In this document: piece by piece, positions 1 through 7,798 of the stretch | Position numbering within the stretch: the stretch's first letter is position 1 | How the letters are laid out: each line of letters opens with the position of its first letter | From: Sphingomonas dokdonensis | GTDB taxonomy: Bacteria > Pseudomonadota > Alphaproteobacteria > Sphingomonadales > Sphingomonadaceae | NCBI RefSeq assembly: GCF_002197685.1 | Contig: NZ_NBBI01000004.1 | Coordinates: forward strand, 186,001-250,000 | Direction: 5' to 3' | Length of the DNA: 64,000 nt | Notes under the pieces: generated by a model | What the model was told of the DNA's origin: nothing | The model's database searches: none | What the model saw: only the letters and a program-made list of their open reading frames with translations | Translations under genes and position numbers: made by a program

Positions 1-644
1 AGGCGCGCCGCGCCGCCACCGCCTTGCAGGATGGGGCCAGCGTCACCCAGGCGATCTATACGGCCGGCTACTCCGCGCCGAGCCGCTTCTACGCTCACGC
101 CGCCCCCCGGCTCGGCATGACGCCAAGCGCCTGGGCACGTGGCGGCGCGGGCGTCACGATCCGCTGGGTTGTCGCGCAAAGCAGCCTCGGCCCGGTCCTC
201 GTCGCCGCCACCGATCGCGGCATCTGCCAAGTCGCCTTTGACGCCGACGACGCCTTCCTACGTGCCCATTTCCCGGCCGCCGAGATCATCGCGGGCAACG
301 CGACACTGGTCGATCTCGCCGCCCAGGTGGTCGCCGCCGTCGAACAGCCCGGCCGCAATCCCGATCTGCCGCTCGACGTACAGGGCACCGCCTTTCAGGA
401 GGCGATCTGGCAGGCGCTGCGCACCATTCCGGCAGGCGAGACGCGCAGCTATGCCGAGCTTGCCGCACTGGCCGGCCGCCCCGGGGCGGTGCGCGCTGCC
501 GGATCGGCGTGCGGCGCGAACCATGTGCCCGTGCTGATCCCCTGCCACCGCGTCACCCGCGCTGACGGCACGATCGGCGGCTATGCCTATGGGCCCGAGC
601 GCAAGCAGGCACTGTTGACGCGGGAGCGCAATCGTCAGGGTTGA
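1..644 (+). CDS. ada: Ada-type regulator/methylated-DNA-protein cysteine methyltransferase, 5' truncated by the window
   Basis: The C-terminal part of a bifunctional Ada-like protein; the frame is open to the left edge (first full codon at base 3), so the true start lies outside. The first ~45 residues are the end of an AraC-type helix-turn-helix (AIYTAGYSAPSRFY, then GMTPSAW). The rest is a methyltransferase domain with the active-site motif IPCHRV, whose Cys irreversibly accepts a methyl group from O6-methylguanine, followed by the usual GGYAYGPERKQALL end. By family knowledge it repairs alkylated DNA and activates the adaptive response. Whether the N-terminal zinc domain of full Ada is present cannot be seen. 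Confidence 0.9.
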   Translation, partial: ARRAATALQDGASVTQAIYTAGYSAPSRFYAHAAPRLGMTPSAWARGGAGVTIRWVVAQSSLGPVLVAATDRGICQVAFDADDAFLRAHFPAAEIIAGNATLVDLAAQVVAAVEQPGRNPDLPLDVQGTAFQEAIWQALRTIPAGETRSYAELAALAGRPGAVRAAGSACGANHVPVLIPCHRVTRADGTIGGYAYGPERKQALLTRERNRQG

Positions 645-783
645 ACGGCGGTCGTTGCACCCGAACAGTTAATCCCGCGCATGCCCGCCGCTCGCCGGCC
701 ACACCGGGCGCCTCACGAATTTAGGTAAATATAAAGCCTTGCTGCCTAGCCTCATCGTGCAGACAGGCAGGATTGTTGGTCAA

Positions 784-2307
784 ATGAACGCATTCGGGCG
801 TCGGAATAATGTGGGTACGGGTGCACGGCCGGGCTTCGGCGTCGCGCGCCCGATGCAGGGCGGTGCGCCGCGCCCCGATCAGGGTGGCGAGCAATTTCCG
901 TCGCTCGATACGCTCCCGCTGCCGGGTGAGGTCGCCGCGCCGGAAGGGCTTGGCCAGGTCGCCGGCATGCAGATGAATGCGATGCAGCGGCTCGCCGATC
1001 GTCAGGCCGCGTCGGGCGAAGCGGGCAACAGCCGCGTCGAGGGCTTCGAATCCTCAATCCACAAGATCAAGGAACAGGTGCTCCCACGCCTGCTCGAACG
1101 CGTCGACCCGGAAGCCGCCGCCACGCTCGGCAAGGACGAGCTCGCCGAGGAATTCCGCCCGATCATCGGCGAAGTGCTCGCCGAGCTGAAGCTCACGCTT
1201 AACCGACGCGAACAATTCGCGCTGGAAAAGGTACTGGTCGACGAGCTGCTCGGCCTCGGACCGCTCGAGGAGCTGCTCGCCGACCCCGAAATCTCCGACA
1301 TCATGGTCAACGGTCCCGACCAGACCTTTATCGAAAAAAAGGGCAAGCTCCAGCTCGCGCAGATCCAGTTCCGCGACGAAGAGCATCTGTTCCAGATCGC
1401 GCAGCGCATCTGCAACTCAGTCGGCCGCCGCGTCGACCAGACCACGCCCCTTGCCGACGCCCGCCTGAAGGACGGTTCCCGCGTCAACGTGATCGTCCCG
1501 CCGCTCTCCCTGCGCGGCACCGCCATCTCGATTCGTAAGTTTTCCGCCAAGCCGATCACGCTCGACATGATGGCGGGCTTCGGCTCGATGTCGCCGAAAA
1601 TGGCGACCGCACTGAAGATCGCTGGCGCCTGCCGCTTCAACATCGTCATCTCCGGCGGTACCGGCTCGGGCAAGACAACGATGCTCAACGCCTTGTCGAA
1701 AATGATCGACCCGGGCGAGCGCGTGCTGACGATCGAGGACGCGGCCGAATTGCGTCTTCAGCAGCCGCACTGGCTTCCGCTCGAAACGCGCCCCGCCAAC
1801 CTCGAAGGTCAGGGCGAGATCTCGATCCGCGATCTCGTCAAGAACGCGCTGCGTATGCGTCCGGACCGCATCATCCTGGGCGAAATTCGTGGCAGCGAGT
1901 GTTTCGACATGCTGTCTGCCATGAACACCGGTCACGACGGCTCGATGTGTACCCTCCACTCCAACTCCCCGCGCGAGGCGTTGGCGCGTATGGAGAACAT
2001 GGTGATGATGTCCGACATCAAGGTGCCCAAGGAGGCGATCAGCCGCCAGATCGCCGACTCGGTCGACATGATCATCCAGGTAAAGCGCCTGCGCGACGGC
2101 TCGCGCCGCGTCACCAACGTCACCGAGGTGATCGGCATGGAAGGCCCCGTGATTGTCACGCAGGAGCTCTTCAAGTTCGAATATTTGGACGAGTCCGCCG
2201 ACGGCAAGATCATCGGCGAGTACCGCGCCATGGGACTGCGCCCCTACACGATCGACAAGGCGAAGCAGTTCGGCTTCGACCAGGCGTTCCTGGAGGCGTG
2301 CCTCTAA
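784..2307 (+). CDS. cpaF: CpaF/TadA-type secretion ATPase
   Basis: A 507-residue hexameric ATPase that would power assembly of a Tad/Flp pilus from the cytoplasmic face of the inner membrane. A glycine- and proline-rich N-terminal ~60 residues precede the conserved N-terminal domain (LGLGPLEELLADPEISDIMVNG). The Walker A is SGGTGSGKTT and the Walker B region RPDRIILGEIRG; a His-box GHDGSMCTLHSN follows. The frame is open from 739, but the ATG at 784 fits family N-termini better. No other tad/cpa gene lies in the window on either side, so the pilus operon is either split or lies to the left beyond ada. Confidence 0.93.
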   Translation: MNAFGRRNNVGTGARPGFGVARPMQGGAPRPDQGGEQFPSLDTLPLPGEVAAPEGLGQVAGMQMNAMQRLADRQAASGEAGNSRVEGFESSIHKIKEQVLPRLLERVDPEAAATLGKDELAEEFRPIIGEVLAELKLTLNRREQFALEKVLVDELLGLGPLEELLADPEISDIMVNGPDQTFIEKKGKLQLAQIQFRDEEHLFQIAQRICNSVGRRVDQTTPLADARLKDGSRVNVIVPPLSLRGTAISIRKFSAKPITLDMMAGFGSMSPKMATALKIAGACRFNIVISGGTGSGKTTMLNALSKMIDPGERVLTIEDAAELRLQQPHWLPLETRPANLEGQGEISIRDLVKNALRMRPDRIILGEIRGSECFDMLSAMNTGHDGSMCTLHSNSPREALARMENMVMMSDIKVPKEAISRQIADSVDMIIQVKRLRDGSRRVTNVTEVIGMEGPVIVTQELFKFEYLDESADGKIIGEYRAMGLRPYTIDKAKQFGFDQAFLEACL

Positions 2308-2365
2308 GGCGATCCGGTCCGCCTGCCGGCGAGCGACAGACCGTCGCCGCCGTAACAGATCACAC

Positions 2366-2459
2366 CGTCACCCCGGCCTTGCGCCGGGGTCCAAGGTCCC
2401 GCGCTCGCTAACGTAGCAAGAGCGCGAAACGCTGGTTGCCGGGCTGGCCCGGCATGACG
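2366..2459. repeat. Intergenic palindromic repeat, copy 1
   Basis: A 94-bp element bounded by CGTCA and TGACG, with CCCCGGCC/CCGGGG and CCGGGCTGGCCCGG arms, between the convergent cpaF and TonB receptor genes. An inner GCGCTC/GAGCGC stem adds a second hairpin. It shares ends and arm layout with copies at 17464, 21068 and 21195. Its position suggests it could also act as a bidirectional transcription stop. Confidence 0.8.
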
Positions 2460-2466
2460 GAAAGCC

Positions 2467-4677
2467 TCAGAAGCTGACCCGCGCCGCAACGCGAATGTCG
2501 CGTCCCGCGAGCGGCACATAGTCCTTCGTAAATGAGGCATGCCGGCGCGCATCCACGTCGAAGATGTTGTTCGCCGAGACGATCAGGGTGGTTTCGCTCT
2601 CGCGCCCGAACGGCTTGAACGATACTGATCCGTTCACCAGCGTGAAATCGTCCGTGCGCGTCTCGAATGCCGCCACGCGATCCTGCGCGGTGACATGCTC
2701 CACCTCGATCCGGCCGCCGAAATCGCCAGCGCGCGCGGTCAGTCCACCCAGCACGCGGAAGGGCGGAATACGCGGCACCCAGCCACGGCCGTTGGTCAGC
2801 TTCGCATTGACGTAATCGGCGACCAGATTGCCATCCAGCTCGAAACCGCCGCGGCGGATCAGGTCCGCGGTCAGCTCGCCCTCCACGCCATAATAGCGCG
2901 CACCGGCCTGAAAATACTGGAACACCGGCAGCTCGTCGCGCTCCAGCCCGGTGGCATTTTCATAGATGTAATCGTCGAACCAGGTGGCATAGCCGCTCAC
3001 CTGGAAGCGCACCGGTCCGGTGCGGCCGCGCGCATAAAGCTCCAGGCCCCAGCTCTTTTCGGTCTTGAAGTTCGGATTGCCGATCTCGAACGCCTGGGTG
3101 GCGATATGCGGCCCGTTCGAGAACAGCTCCTCCGCCGACGGCGCACGCACGGCACGCGATCCGTTGATGCCGATCTTCACCTCGGGCGCGACCGCATAGG
3201 AGAAGCCGAGCGCCCCGGAGAATGCATCGAAATTCCGGCTGACTCCCACCGTCGGGGCATCCTCGTCCAGCCCGACCGTCACCCCCGTGGCGCGCACGTC
3301 GGTATGTTCGTACCGGCCGGCGAACTCGACTTCCCACGGTCCCCGATCGATCTCCTGCAGGGTGAAGACGCCATATTGGTCGGTAACGTTCGGCGGCACG
3401 AACGCTTCAGCGCCGATTGCGGAGAAATCGCGCGTGAAACCCTGAAAGCCGGTGACGCCGCGCCAGCCGTTCCGATCGGCCTGCACCAATTCGAGGCGGC
3501 CCTCGAACGCCTGCGAGTTGAACACCGTGCCCACCTCGGCACCCTCGAATTCGGTATGCTTATAGTCGGCAAAGCCCGCGCGAATGCGGATCTTGTCAAG
3601 GAACTCGCCATTAGCATTCACCTCGCCGCGCAGGTCGGCGCGGAACTGCTTCATGGCGATCGTCACATCGCCATGCTCATGCCCCTCTTCTTCATGATCG
3701 TGGTCATGGTCGTGCTCCTCCTCACCATCATGGTCCTCGCCCCCGTGATGGTGACCCGCACCGGGCCGCTCCGGCACGCCGTACTTGCTGTCATAATAGC
3801 CGACCGACACGCCCAGGCTGCCGCCGTCGTTGATCAGCGTCAGGCCACCGCCCAGCGTATAGGTTTCGGTGCCGCTGTTCGGCACGCGGCCACGACGATT
3901 GGCCAAGGCCGTCGCGTCGGCGGCCTCCTCCGCATGGCCTTCTTCAGCCTCCTCGGCAGCGATCGCTAGCTGCTCCTGCCGCAGCGAGGGGGCAAGCTGA
4001 TAGCCGCCGATGCGCAGATCCTCAGACTTGCGATAGCTGCCGTCGACATGCGCCACGATCTGATTCGACAGCGCCACATCGACGCCCGCGCCACCGCTGC
4101 GCTCGTCCGCCGCCGAGCCATAGGTGCCGATCGCGTCGACGTGATAGCCCTTCTCGGGCACCGCACGGGGAATGCGGCGGTCGATTACGTTCACCGCGCC
4201 GCCGATCGCCTGGCTGCCGAACAGCAGCACCGCCGGCCCACGCAGCACCTCGATCCGCTCCGCCGTCAGTGGATCGATCGTCACGCCGTGGTCGGTCGAG
4301 GTGTTCGACACGTCAAGCGAGCCGAGCCCATCGGTCAGCACGCGCACGCGCTCGCCCTGGAAACCGCGCAGCACCGGGCGCGAGGCGCCGGGGCCGAAGG
4401 AGGTTGCCGAAACACCCGGTTGGCGCGTCAGCGTGTCGCCGATCTGCGGCCGAATGTCCTGCACCAACTCGTCGCCGGTGATGACGGACTTGCCCGCCAG
4501 CAGGTTCAGGTCGCGGACGAACGGCGCGGTGATGACGATCTCGGGCGAGGCATCGACGTGTCCCGCGCGCCCTGTGGCGGGCTGGTTCGCTGCGGGCGTC
4601 GTCGTTGGCGCGGTCTGCGCATGGGCCGGCAGGCTGATCAGGCTCGTGCCCGCCAGCAGAATGGCATGTACTTTCAC
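2467..4677 (-). CDS. TonB-dependent outer-membrane receptor, ZnuD-like (zinc)
   Basis: A 736-residue outer-membrane receptor. A signal peptide (MKVHAILLAGTSLISLPAHA) is followed by a TonB-box-like EIVITAPF, a plug domain (RQPGVSATSFGPGASRPVLR; VLRGPAVLLFGSQAIGGAVNV) and a beta-barrel ending in aromatic VSF. The key sign of substrate is a His/Asp/Glu-rich extracellular loop at about residues 305-340 (HHHGGEDHDGEEEHDHDHDH and on), as in ZnuD zinc receptors; a second acidic/His stretch precedes it. Zinc uptake is therefore likely, though cobalt, nickel or copper cannot be excluded. A Zur-like dyad lies about 35 bp upstream of the start. It is monocistronic, divergent from the PilZ gene. Confidence 0.88.
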   Translation of the reverse strand: MKVHAILLAGTSLISLPAHAQTAPTTTPAANQPATGRAGHVDASPEIVITAPFVRDLNLLAGKSVITGDELVQDIRPQIGDTLTRQPGVSATSFGPGASRPVLRGFQGERVRVLTDGLGSLDVSNTSTDHGVTIDPLTAERIEVLRGPAVLLFGSQAIGGAVNVIDRRIPRAVPEKGYHVDAIGTYGSAADERSGGAGVDVALSNQIVAHVDGSYRKSEDLRIGGYQLAPSLRQEQLAIAAEEAEEGHAEEAADATALANRRGRVPNSGTETYTLGGGLTLINDGGSLGVSVGYYDSKYGVPERPGAGHHHGGEDHDGEEEHDHDHDHEEEGHEHGDVTIAMKQFRADLRGEVNANGEFLDKIRIRAGFADYKHTEFEGAEVGTVFNSQAFEGRLELVQADRNGWRGVTGFQGFTRDFSAIGAEAFVPPNVTDQYGVFTLQEIDRGPWEVEFAGRYEHTDVRATGVTVGLDEDAPTVGVSRNFDAFSGALGFSYAVAPEVKIGINGSRAVRAPSAEELFSNGPHIATQAFEIGNPNFKTEKSWGLELYARGRTGPVRFQVSGYATWFDDYIYENATGLERDELPVFQYFQAGARYYGVEGELTADLIRRGGFELDGNLVADYVNAKLTNGRGWVPRIPPFRVLGGLTARAGDFGGRIEVEHVTAQDRVAAFETRTDDFTLVNGSVSFKPFGRESETTLIVSANNIFDVDARRHASFTKDYVPLAGRDIRVAARVSF

Positions 4678-4709
4678 TTGATATTCCCCCGACCACTTCT
4701 TTGCCCCTC

Positions 4710-4729
4710 GTTAATAATGACGTAATAAC
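4710..4729. promoter_or_regulatory. Candidate Zur operator
   Basis: GTTAATAATGACGTAATAAC is an imperfect AT-rich dyad in an otherwise GC-rich region. Its outer GTTA...TAAC halves resemble the proteobacterial Zur box. It lies just upstream of the His-rich TonB receptor, which makes zinc-dependent repression plausible. The assignment rests on resemblance and position only. Confidence 0.5.
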
Positions 4730-4797
4730 ATCTCAAGTCCCTAAAACCGCATTTTTGCGGGTTGCACCGCCGCCGATCGCTTCCCAATTCTAGCCTC

Positions 4798-5217
4798 ATG
4801 AGCGAGGCGGACCGTTCAGACGAACCGGCCGGCGTAGAGGCAGCGCCGCCTGACCGCGCGCCCCGCCACAGTGTCTTCCTCAGCGCGACCGTGGAGCATT
4901 TCGGCAAGCGGCAGCCCAGCACGCACCGGGTGCGCGATCTTTCCGTCGGTGGCGTGCGGATCGACCATGCCGAAGGCTTCGTGGTCGGGGCTACCGTTCT
5001 CGTCACGGTCGGCGCGCTCGAATCGGTGGCCGCCACCATTGTCTGGGTGAAGGACGGTGCTGCCGGTTTGAAGTTCGCCCAGCAGATCGACCCCCAGGCC
5101 GCCCGCGCGCGCGCCGCCGTCGCGCCAGCGCCTTTCCGCGGGCAATCGCGCGGCGTCACCGCGCCGGCGCCAACGGCCGGCTGGATGCCCAATCTCGGCA
5201 GCCCCTATCGCCGCTGA
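4798..5217 (+). CDS. PilZ-domain protein
   Basis: A 139-residue protein made mostly of one PilZ domain (RHSVFLSATVEH...DLSVGGVRIDH...ATIVWVKDGAAGLKF). The second c-di-GMP-binding motif, DLSVGG, is intact. The first, a basic RxxxR box, is not: the sequence is DRAPRHSV, with Arg in only RxxR spacing. It may therefore bind the second messenger weakly or act as a protein-binding PilZ. The start at 4798 (MSEADRSD) is preferred over an in-frame ATG at 4762 because the extra residues are not family-like. The C-terminal ~40 residues are Ala/Pro/Arg-rich and probably disordered. Confidence 0.85.
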   Translation: MSEADRSDEPAGVEAAPPDRAPRHSVFLSATVEHFGKRQPSTHRVRDLSVGGVRIDHAEGFVVGATVLVTVGALESVAATIVWVKDGAAGLKFAQQIDPQAARARAAVAPAPFRGQSRGVTAPAPTAGWMPNLGSPYRR

Positions 5218-5300
5218 CCGACGCGCCAATATTTTATCCGGCGCTGCGATCCATTTCCCCGCCGCGCGCGTTTGACCGAGCGTCATAAAGGAGAACGGCC

Positions 5301-5609
5301 GTGACTGACGAACGCGAGCAGGAAATCCGGGAACGCGCCTACCGGATCTGGCAGGACGAGGGCGAGCCGGCCGGCCGCGAGCAGGATCACTGGTCTCGCG
5401 CGCAGGCCGAAGTCGAGGGCGCCGGCGAAAACGGGCTGATCGCCGCGCAGGCCGACGACCTTCCCTTCGGCGAGCCTGAGGACACCGGCGCCGCCGACGC
5501 GAAGGCTGCTAAGGGCGCCGACGAGATCCCGCAGGTTAGCGGTGTCGCCGCAGCCGCCGGCACGCCGATCGCCCCGGCGCCGAAATCATCGGGCAAGCCG
5601 TCCAAATAG
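5301..5609 (+). CDS. DUF2934 domain protein
   Basis: A 102-residue soluble protein with a GTG start at 5301 behind a clear AAAGGAG ribosome-binding site. The first ~37 residues (EREQEIRERAYRIWQDEGEP...DHW) match the short helical DUF2934 domain, whose role is unknown. The remaining residues are an Ala/Gly/Pro-rich tail. It lies 86 bp upstream of the trehalose operon in the same direction and could be co-expressed with it; that link is inference from position. Confidence 0.85.
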   Translation: MTDEREQEIRERAYRIWQDEGEPAGREQDHWSRAQAEVEGAGENGLIAAQADDLPFGEPEDTGAADAKAAKGADEIPQVSGVAAAAGTPIAPAPKSSGKPSK

Positions 5610-5695
5610 GCCAAGCCCCTCTCCGTCAACGATCAAGTCTCGGCAGGGTGAACGCCTCATCCTGCCGCTTACCTTTGCTTTAGCGAGGCCGCCGC

Positions 5696-7798
5696 TTGTC
5701 CTTCTCCGTCGACCGGCTCCAGCCCGGCTTTCCCTATCCGCTCGGCGCCACGTTCGATGGCCTCGGCATCAACTTCGCCGTCTTCTCCGCCAACGCCGAT
5801 GCGATCGAGCTGTGCCTGTTCGATCCCGCCGGAAAGCGCGAGATCAAGCGCTTCTGGCTGCCAGAATGCACCGACGAGGTATTCCACGGCTACCTGCCCG
5901 ACGTCGAGCCCGGCCTGCTCTACGGCTATCGCGCGCACGGCCGCTACGAGCCGGAGGCGGGCCACCGCTTCAATCCCAACAAGCTGCTGCTCGATCCCTA
6001 CGCCCGCAAGCTCCACGGCCAGATCAAGTGGACCGATGCGCTGCACGGCTATCGCATCGGTCACCGCCGCGAGGACCTCTCCTTCGACAAACGCGACAGC
6101 GCGCCGGCGATGCCCAAGAGCGTGGTGGTCGACGATCATTGGGACTGGTCACGCGATCGCCGCCCCAACACGCCCTGGTCCGAAACCGTCATTTACGAGG
6201 CGCACACCAAGGGCCTCACCAAGCTGATGGAGGAAGTGCCCGCGCGCGACCGCGGCACCTACGCCGCGCTCGGTCATCCCGCCGTCATCCGCCACCTCCA
6301 GCGCCTCGGCGTCACCGCGGTCGAGCTACTCCCGATCCAGGCGTTCACGCAGGATCGCTTTTTGCAGGAAAAGGGCCTGCGCAATTACTGGGGCTACAAC
6401 ACGCTTGGCTTCTTCGCCCCCGAACAGGCGTATATGGCGGGCGAGCATCAGGACGAGTTGCGCCGCGCCGTCCACCGCCTGCACAAGGCCGGCATCGAAG
6501 TCATCATGGACGTGGTGTACAACCACACCTGCGAAGGCTCCGAACGCGGCCCGACCCTGTCGTGGCGCGGCCTCGACAACGCCAGCTACTACCGCCTCGT
6601 GCAGGACAACCCGCGCTACACGATCAACGATACCGGCACGGGCAACACGCTCAACATGAGCAAGGCGCGCGTGATCCAGATGGTCGCGGACTCCTTGCGC
6701 TATTGGGCCACCAGCTTCGGCATCGACGGCTTCCGCTTCGATCTCGGCCTCACGCTCGGCCGCGAGGCGACCGGCTTCGACCCGGGCGCCGCGTTCTTCG
6801 ACGTCGTCCGCCAGGACCCCGTCCTCAGCCAGTTAAAGCTGATCGCCGAGCCGTGGGACGTCGGCCCCGGCGGCTATCAGCTCGGCAACTTTCCGCCCGG
6901 CTTCGCCGAATGGAACGACAAATATCGCGACACGGTGCGCAGCTATTGGAAGGGTGACGCCGGCAAGCGCGGCGACCTTGCCGCACGGCTTGCGGGCTCG
7001 GGCGACCTGTTCGACCGCCGCGCACGTCGTCCGTGGGCCAGCGTCAACTTCCTCGTCGCGCACGACGGCTTCACCCTCGCCGACACGGTGATGTACGAGG
7101 ACCGCCACAACGAGGCGAACGGCGAGGACAATCGCGACGGCCACGACAATAACCATTCGCGAAACTGGGGCGCCGAAGGTCCGACCGACGATCCCGCGAT
7201 CAACGACGCGCGCGGCCGCGTCATGCGCTCGATGATGACCACTCTGCTCGCCTCGCTCGGCACGCCGATGCTGGTCGCCGGTGACGAGTTCGGCCGCACG
7301 CAGCACGGCAACAACAACGCCTATTGCCAGGATAACGAGATCAGCTGGCTCGACTGGCAGGCCGCCGCCTCGCTGGCGGGCCAGCAGCAGATCGACTTCA
7401 CCGCCCGCCTGACCGAGCTGCGCCGCCGCTACCCCGTGCTGCGTGCGCCCACCTTCCTCTACGGTCAGGACTCGCCCGGTCACGGCGTCAACGACGTCGA
7501 ATGGTGGGACGAACGCGGGCAGCAGCTCAGCGCAGAGGATTGGCAGAATCCCGAAGGCCGCGCGCTGATGATGCGCCGCGCGATCCGGAACGAGGCCGGC
7601 GACGTCGAGGCCGTGTCGCTCCTCCTCAACGCCAGCAGCGAACCGATCACCTTCCACCTGCCCCCGCCGGAAACCCGCCGCACCGTGCTGATCGACAGTG
7701 CCCGCCCCGATCAGGGCGAGATCGAGATCGGCAACGAATATGAGGTCGCCCCACAAGGCGCCGTCCTCCTCACCTGGACCAGCGCGTGGGAGGCATGA
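5696..7798 (+). CDS. glgX: Glycogen debranching enzyme GlgX/TreX (isoamylase-type GH13)
   Basis: A 700-residue cytoplasmic enzyme hydrolysing alpha-1,6 branches of glycogen. The start is a TTG at 5696 that gives the family N-terminus (PGFPYPLGATFDGLGINFAVFS). A CBM48 domain (about residues 10-105) leads into a GH13 barrel with VVYNHTCEGSERGPT, the nucleophile motif DGFRFDL and the acid/base motif IAEPWD. Its stop overlaps the treZ start by four bases. Heading a treZ-malQ-treY operon, it most likely acts as TreX, supplying linear maltodextrin to TreY. No glycogen synthesis gene is visible in the window. Confidence 0.95.
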   Translation: MSFSVDRLQPGFPYPLGATFDGLGINFAVFSANADAIELCLFDPAGKREIKRFWLPECTDEVFHGYLPDVEPGLLYGYRAHGRYEPEAGHRFNPNKLLLDPYARKLHGQIKWTDALHGYRIGHRREDLSFDKRDSAPAMPKSVVVDDHWDWSRDRRPNTPWSETVIYEAHTKGLTKLMEEVPARDRGTYAALGHPAVIRHLQRLGVTAVELLPIQAFTQDRFLQEKGLRNYWGYNTLGFFAPEQAYMAGEHQDELRRAVHRLHKAGIEVIMDVVYNHTCEGSERGPTLSWRGLDNASYYRLVQDNPRYTINDTGTGNTLNMSKARVIQMVADSLRYWATSFGIDGFRFDLGLTLGREATGFDPGAAFFDVVRQDPVLSQLKLIAEPWDVGPGGYQLGNFPPGFAEWNDKYRDTVRSYWKGDAGKRGDLAARLAGSGDLFDRRARRPWASVNFLVAHDGFTLADTVMYEDRHNEANGEDNRDGHDNNHSRNWGAEGPTDDPAINDARGRVMRSMMTTLLASLGTPMLVAGDEFGRTQHGNNNAYCQDNEISWLDWQAAASLAGQQQIDFTARLTELRRRYPVLRAPTFLYGQDSPGHGVNDVEWWDERGQQLSAEDWQNPEGRALMMRRAIRNEAGDVEAVSLLLNASSEPITFHLPPPETRRTVLIDSARPDQGEIEIGNEYEVAPQGAVLLTWTSAWEA

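Noticed and set aside
2695..3969. A 424-residue plus-strand frame inside the ZnuD-like receptor
   Set aside because: Antisense shadow; the His-rich loop and plug motifs are on the minus strand.
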